Shown piece by piece: positions 58,841 through 64,000 of a DNA stretch of 64,000 nt (positions within the stretch are counted from its first letter, which is position 1; each line of letters opens with the position of its first letter). The stretch covers positions 56,326 through 120,325 of the forward strand of contig NW_019774536.1 in the NCBI RefSeq assembly GCF_001039355.2, in the 5' to 3' direction. A model generated the notes under the pieces. The model made no database searches and was not told where the DNA came from. It saw only the letters and a list, made by a program, of their open reading frames with translations. This stretch comes from Lingula anatina (lineage: Eukaryota > Brachiopoda > Lingulata > Lingulida > Lingulidae). The position numbers were made by a program, and so were the translations under genes.

Positions 58841-59068
58841 TGCCTCCAACTTCTGGTGAGCCAACACCTTTTTTTTTTTACTTCACATTACGCTAGATCT
58901 ACACAATAAAATGCATTGTTAGTTGTCCGTCGGCGCAACTAGGTGTGAGAGCGAGAGCCGTCATACATGCGCCCACGTACAGTATGTTTCTACAAGGCAT
59001 ACATGTATTTCTCTTTGTTACATTGTTAACAAAATTAGGGGTTGGCTCACCAGTAGTTGGAGGCAGCT
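58841..59068. mobile_element. candidate MITE with ~30-bp inverted ends
   Basis: Left arm GTTGCCTCCAACTTCTGGTG through AGCCAACACC; the right arm near 59037-59068 is its complement with a few changes. About 230 bp, non-coding. Confidence 0.6.
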
Positions 59069-59775
59069 AACGGTTATTAAAAACATAGGTAACGTATGTA
59101 TCAATAGATATCATACTCGGTATGACAATGTAGGCTATACCGTTTTGGATGTTATGAGAGACATTATTTATTACATTATTATAGTGAAGATAAATTATAA
59201 AAAATAATTTAATATGATCGCTCACAAACACATTTTAATGTGATGTTTCGTTCTTATTTGAACTCATCAGGTGTGCATAGGCATGGCAGATTATCATGGA
59301 CACTTGTTAATATTTGGGGGGATGGTTGGGAGTTTCTGCCATTAAGCATACAATATATACCCTAGGTTCTAGATTCCGGTATTGTCAGCTCGATCTTGAT
59401 TTCATATATAACCCATATCAACAATACCAGCGACTCCACCACGAGGTATATTTAGCAAGCTAGCTTTTACGTTTCTCTGACACTTAGGGTAAGAATATAG
59501 GCCTATAATGCAGAATCTCTGCACTTTTATCCTGGCAGTCACAGCTAGGCGACAGAACAACAATCAGTTAAAAGCTTCTATCTTTGACACCTGTATACGT
59601 AGTCTCTAACACAGATGAACAGCCAAAAAAAAGTGCAAGGAAAATAAATGGTCATCTGACAACTGTTCCTTGAAAACGTGCTCGGAATGACTTTTCCTTG
59701 ACGCTAACCAGTTATTTCGACCATCTCCTGCGCAGTTAACTAAATGTAGTGAACTGCGCCAGACCAGATTAATAC

Positions 59776-59804
59776 TGCGCATGCGCATCACCAAACACTT
59801 CCGG
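59776..59804 (+). promoter_or_regulatory. NRF-1-like and ETS/GABP-like sites upstream of MRPS5
   Basis: TGCGCATGCGCA (59776-59787) is a palindromic match to the NRF-1 consensus, 33 bp before the start codon. ACTTCCGG (59797-59804) is an ETS/GABP (NRF-2) core, 16 bp before it. Both factors are classic activators of nuclear genes for mitochondrial proteins. The sites are seen; their use is inference. Confidence 0.65.
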
Positions 59805-59820
59805 CCTGATAAATGTAGTG

Positions 59821-60915
59821 ATGTCGTCTCATGTGCTTCGGATCACGGCAACAGGACAGACATTCTTACTTAAGGGTACGTAAATTGGTCACTTGTCCAG
59901 TACATCAAGAATATTTTAGCTGAAACTATTTTTACTTATGCATCCTGAATTGCTTGATGTGAAAACACCCCCCGTTCAGAATGCACCTCTTTATCGATAC
60001 CCGCCGTTTACCATAAATTATTATTTAGTGGCCATTATTTAGAACTAATAAAATTCTGTTAATGCTTCTAAATGAACTCTGAAGATTAATGATAGATACA
60101 CACAGAATTTTTTGTATGCATCTTTAAGATGTAAGAAATCTTATTTAGATGTCAGTTTTACATAAGATACTTTGTTTTAGGCCTCGCTACCAGAGGTGTA
60201 CAGAATGTTTGCCATGGCACACCAGTGTATTGCAGTAGGGTTCCTCTCCTGCAGCAACCATCTCAGATATCCAAACGATGGAACTCCTTTCGCTCACGTA
60301 AGTAGTGCCCTTAATTATTTAGGCTCCCCTGAATTGTTCCTTTATATTAGCGTTATTTTCACATATTTTTTTACTGAAGACACAATTTCTCTTTAATCAA
60401 TTTTTCTTATCTTTTTGTGAGGAGGAAGGGCTCAATTGTGAAAGATTATGGTCAACCATGTGACAATCGTCTGTGAACATTCTAAGTCCTGTGCTGGTGT
60501 TTGTAGGACATACACACCACTGGTAATATATTGTAATACAAAACATATTCCATTTTTCAGGAAATAATGCAGAACTGTGGGATTCCATGACATCTGTTAG
60601 TGCATCCGGACGGAAAAAAGGGAGACAGGGAGGCCAGGGTGCTCAAGGAGTTACAAGACCAAAAAGGCCATTGTTAAGTTTAGGTATAAATATTTGTCAG
60701 CTTGGGTAAACTATTAATGGTGATTTCTTAATAGGTTGTTAAAAATAGAGGGAATTATTATATATTATTACAATAATTATTATATATAAGCAAAGTCGAA
60801 GGGAATTAAAGGTATTATTAAATAAGCAATTTTCTTGCAGACCAGTTAGTATACCCTGTAGAAAAGCCTTGTCTAAGATTACTATTTTGTGTACAAGGCA
60901 ATTGATTGAAAAAGT

Positions 60916-60963
<48 letters not shown>

Positions 60964-62956
60964 TGTGTAAGCAAATTTCATTTTATATTTGTAATGTTAT
61001 TTTTGTTCTAGGTATCATGAAAAACAAACATCTGGTGGGGGCCCTGAAGAGTGCAGATAAAAGAAAAGATAACAGCAGAGCGGGAAGGCAAGTTCCCCAA
61101 AAAGCTAAACCTGTAACAACACCAACTTCAACAAGGGCAACAGGTCATAAGAGAAACATGGGAAAATTATCCCCTTTAGAAAGAGGTTGGGTAGGCTCAC
61201 GTATCCTGGGACGTACCATAGGACCTCCATTAGGAAAAGATGGAGGTATACAGAATGTTTATGTTATTTTTTTATGTACAGACACAGATGTGTAAGTGGA
61301 AAACCATATACAGTTGATCATTATGTAATATTGCTTCAAAATTGACAAGATTCCCTATTTTGTGCGATTCTTAGGATTGACATACAGATCAAATCAATAA
61401 TAAGCAAGTGAAGTAGGTAGACACCCTTTATTGTATCAGACATACTGAAAACATTTCAGAATGGCCGGACATTTGGACCGACAGTAATGAAAAATTTGCC
61501 GGACCAAATGGATTTAGTCGGTCCAAAAATCACCCTTTACGTTTGAGACAGATAATACCAGTATGATTAGGGTAGCTTACTTTGTTTCTGAATGTGATAG
61601 GTTAGAAATGGAAGGGAAAAACACTTTGGGTTTTATATAATTTTACTAGTGAAGTATGTCAAATGATAACTGTAAATTCAAAATTGCTGCTCCTGAAACT
61701 ATTGTCGGTCTTTTGGACTGACTAAGTCCAATTTTTTACTGGTCCAGACAAATTTTCCCGGTCATGACCGATCGGACCGACAGTTTCAGCATGTCTGTTG
61801 TTTAATATCGAACTGCACATGGTATGTGACATAGTGAGTGTGGTTCTGAAATATAATTAATTTTTGGTCTTTTCAGTGCCTTTTGAAGGTTTCGATACAA
61901 GGATTATAGAGGTTGGTAGGTTAACATGTACCTCTTGTCAAAATTACCATTTAAGAAAAGTGTACTACCTAATTAATGAATGCAGTGCCATCTGTGACCT
62001 GCTACTTTAAGTTACTGCTTACACACTTGGGTCCCAACTTTTGAGTTGTTTATTTTATTCTTACATTTGGATTTGCACATCACAGTATATATTCAATATT
62101 GTATTAACTGTTCTATATCTTGTACAGTTAACTATGGTTGCTGTTGCTCTGTTTTGTATGATTAGGCATATAAAGCTTATCTTATGTATTTGCAGTTTAA
62201 GATGACTGCCACCATGACGGGCACAATGGGGAGAAAGATGACATACTCCTGTTTTGTAGTGACAGGCAACAGGAATGGAGTTGCAGGTAAAAAGGGCAGT
62301 TTGTCATGATAAGTAAATTTGACTATGTTTAGTGTCTAGGCTCACCATGATATATATTTTTGTTGTACTCAAATTGCCTCTGCCAAATTTTTGTTATTTC
62401 AGCCAGATCTGTATTTTTGTTGCCAAACCTTGAGTTCTATTACCGGACACAGTTTTGACAAGAATTTCCCCACACTTTGACAGTCAATCAAACTTTCACT
62501 TCAATCCTTACATCAGTTTAAGCTCAGGAAAATGATGGGGAGAAAATAAGTTTGAAATATTATTGGGTCCATTTCAATAAGGCAAACTAATTTCATGAGG
62601 TTAAATTGACCTTGTTAATCATGTCTATCCTGGTTGTTTTTTAAAATACTGAACCGTATAATTGTGCTCTCTGTGAAAGGAAACCAAACTAAAAATCTTG
62701 GGTGATAGTATGCAATTAACAGGTGCCATACATGAAACTTGTTTTAATGATTTCATCATTTATGGTTTGAATATTGTCAAATATCACCTTTTATCTTAAG
62801 TAAAGGTTTTGAAATGAAGATGACATAATTGATAACTGAATCTGATGTGTGATCATGCTTTATAAAAATGGTAAGATAAAACTCACTAGTGAGCAACCAG
62901 TTTTCATCTAATCCCAAGCAATGCATAATTATTTAAACAAAGGCTATTTAAATCTA

Positions 62957-63009
<53 letters not shown>

Positions 63010-63821
63010 CTATGGGCTTGGCAAGGGGGAAACTCCTTATAAGGCAGCAATAAAGGTTGGTGGTACTACATGATTCTTAGTCAAATCAATTGTGCTTTAT
63101 GAATACTATTATAGTTAGAAACTTAATCTGAAAGATGCATACAAAGCATGCCAAATTAATACCATTAAACCTGACGAAGTGCTACAGTAAACATTCAAAT
63201 GATATGATTTAAAGATTTACCACAGGGTTTTGTTTATTTCTGAAAAATGATAGTTGAACAGATATCTTCTGTTTACTTTCTGTGCTATTTATAATCCTTT
63301 AGTCATTTTCACCAAATCTCATTCAAATGACTGCTATTACATAAGTTATTACGTCATATGGGGGACTTGAATGAGTAGGCCAAGTTAACGACCATAAACT
63401 TGAAGTAGATGTAGTTTTCCTTAAGCATGTAGTCTTTAATTGAGTTGCTTGAGAAACTGGTTGTAGTGACATGAATTGATACTGAATCTATGCTCGTTTT
63501 ACATGTATCTTTAACTGTTTGATATCAGAATAGACAGAGAGTATGGTGCATATAATATAGATTAGATATTTAGAGGGACATATGAGTTTTTATAGTATAT
63601 TCATTTAGTTATTTAGATATCTGAATGGTCTGATAGAATAACTGTCTACAATCAGTGTGCATTTATTATGCCAGGTTATCTTATCTCTACATAGCTTACA
63701 CCAAACATTAATCAATGTCTGATGTACTGTTTTTTTTTTTTTTTTTTTTTTTTTGTCATTTAGGCCAGGGATAAAGCTGGAAGAACACTTTGGTACTTTG
63801 AGAGACTTGAAAACCATACAG
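59821..63821 (+). CDS. MRPS5: mitochondrial ribosomal protein S5 (uS5m), 5' part, 8 exons in window
   Basis: Small-subunit mitoribosomal protein. Exons: 59821-59875, 60181-60297, 60561-60683, 61012-61245, 61877-61911, 62196-62286, 63009-63055 and 63764-63821; about 253 residues before the window ends. The N-terminus is Arg/Ser-rich with few acids, as in a mitochondrial presequence. Family marks: NNAELWDSMTSVSASGRKKG, LERGWVGSRILGRTIGPP, PFEGFDTRIIE, then the S5 fold with FKMTATMTGTMGRKMTYSCF, VVTGNRNGVAGYGLGKGE, YKAAIKARDKAG and FERLENHT. The last pieces align with the bacterial S5-like core (V.VGNGKGA.GF..GKA) and human MRPS5 HYIERYEDHT. Exon 5 is only 35 bp, and the VRN residues before the S5 fold in the human protein are missing at the exon 5/6 join. 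The gene continues beyond the right edge. Confidence 0.93.
60919..60969. repeat. (GT)n microsatellite in MRPS5 intron 3
   Basis: GT dinucleotide run about 45 bp before the exon 4 acceptor. Confidence 0.95.
61437..61797. mobile_element. MITE with CAGACATACTGAAA ends
   Basis: 361 bp in MRPS5 intron 4. Left CAGACATACTGAAA and right TTTCAGCATGTCTG are inverted. Inside, GGACCGACAG, GCCGGACC and TCGGTCC recur in both orientations. Clean target duplication not evident. Confidence 0.7.
62959..63005. repeat. (ATT)n microsatellite at the MRPS5 exon 7 acceptor
   Basis: ATT triplet run that ends in the acceptor TTATTCAG of exon 7, so it serves as the polypyrimidine-like tract. Confidence 0.92.
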
Positions 63822-64000
63822 GTAGATGCATTGTGCTATCAGTAATACATAAACCAGTCCACAAGTTGGTAAAGTGTATATGATTTCCACTTGTACATAG
63901 GCCTGTAATGTTCTGTAAATTCTGTACTGTTAAAGTTTTTGATTTGCTTTCTGTGTGTCTGTAAAGAATACCAAACAAACAAACAATGAATAAATAAATA
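63822..64000 (+). other. MRPS5 intron 8 (start)
   Basis: Intron sequence after the GTAGAT donor, to the window edge. The next S5 exon is outside the window. Confidence 0.7.

Larger units (their letters stand above)
57620..59775. other. divergent intergenic region, DCST2-like to MRPS5
   Basis: About 2.2 kb between start codons. Contains a G run (58424-58443) next to CAGCGGCGGATTTAGAG, a sequence like common invertebrate transposon ends, and a small inverted-repeat element (58841-59068). No gene seen. Confidence 0.5.

Noticed and set aside
60739-60981. His/Thr-repeat protein on the minus strand
   Set aside because: Translation of a (GT)n microsatellite in an MRPS5 intron.

Overview
This is animal nuclear DNA: AT-rich, with short GT-AG-spliced exons, long introns, microsatellites and many decayed transposons. 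The gene set (cys-loop receptor, peptide-type GPCR, coilin, B9D1, DCST2, MRPS5) is bilaterian. The intron sizes, MITE density and allele-like divergence between repeated blocks suggest a marine invertebrate (hemichordate, lancelet or lophotrochozoan type). I cannot name the species. There are no bacterial, CRISPR or phage features.

Layout. (1) 720-6016 (+): a complete alpha-type nicotinic acetylcholine receptor subunit in 7 exons. Its last codons and 3' UTR are made from a 30-bp minisatellite. (2) 7.2-27.3 kb: a cluster of small NNMT/PNMT/INMT-type methyltransferase genes. A broken minus-strand copy (exon 1 at 10516-10688, exon 3 at 7177-7527) is split by a Penelope-like retroelement remnant. 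Three intact 3-exon genes lie on the plus strand (11243-13783, 16615-19389, 25390-27298), plus a lone terminal exon (22849-23281). Blocks 13238-22455 and 22736-31270 are two versions of one ~9-kb segment. (3) 31.3-35.5 kb: a somatostatin/allatostatin-C-like GPCR whose first exon appears twice, almost identically, on either side of a single N. The second copy splices to a C-terminal exon at 35125-35465. (4) 38.0-43.2 kb (-): B9D1, complete in 6 exons. (5) 43.3-48.2 kb (+): coilin, head to head with B9D1 with 54 bp between start codons. (6) 48.5-57.6 kb (-): a DCST2-like membrane protein with a C-terminal RING-like module, 15 exons and 1000 residues, convergent with coilin. (7) 59.8 kb to the right edge (+): mitochondrial ribosomal protein S5, running off the window, with NRF-1-like and ETS-like sites just upstream.

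The genes are not a pathway. They are ordinary housekeeping, ciliary, gamete-fusion and receptor genes lying side by side. The accessory interest is in the methyltransferase cluster and in the transposon families. These include a GACCCCATTCCCAT inverted-repeat MITE, a GGGGCAAGTTGGCCCC MITE, a fold-back element, a TTAA-flanked MITE, and an insertion with an 8-bp target duplication whose empty site is present in the other block. Single-N joins at 22456 and 32888 make it likely that part of the apparent duplication (certainly suspect for the GPCR) is assembly or haplotype redundancy. I did not find a convincing undescribed molecular system. The best leads are sequence-architecture observations listed as findings. 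Exon boundaries were set by eye from GT/AG signals and reading-frame continuity.
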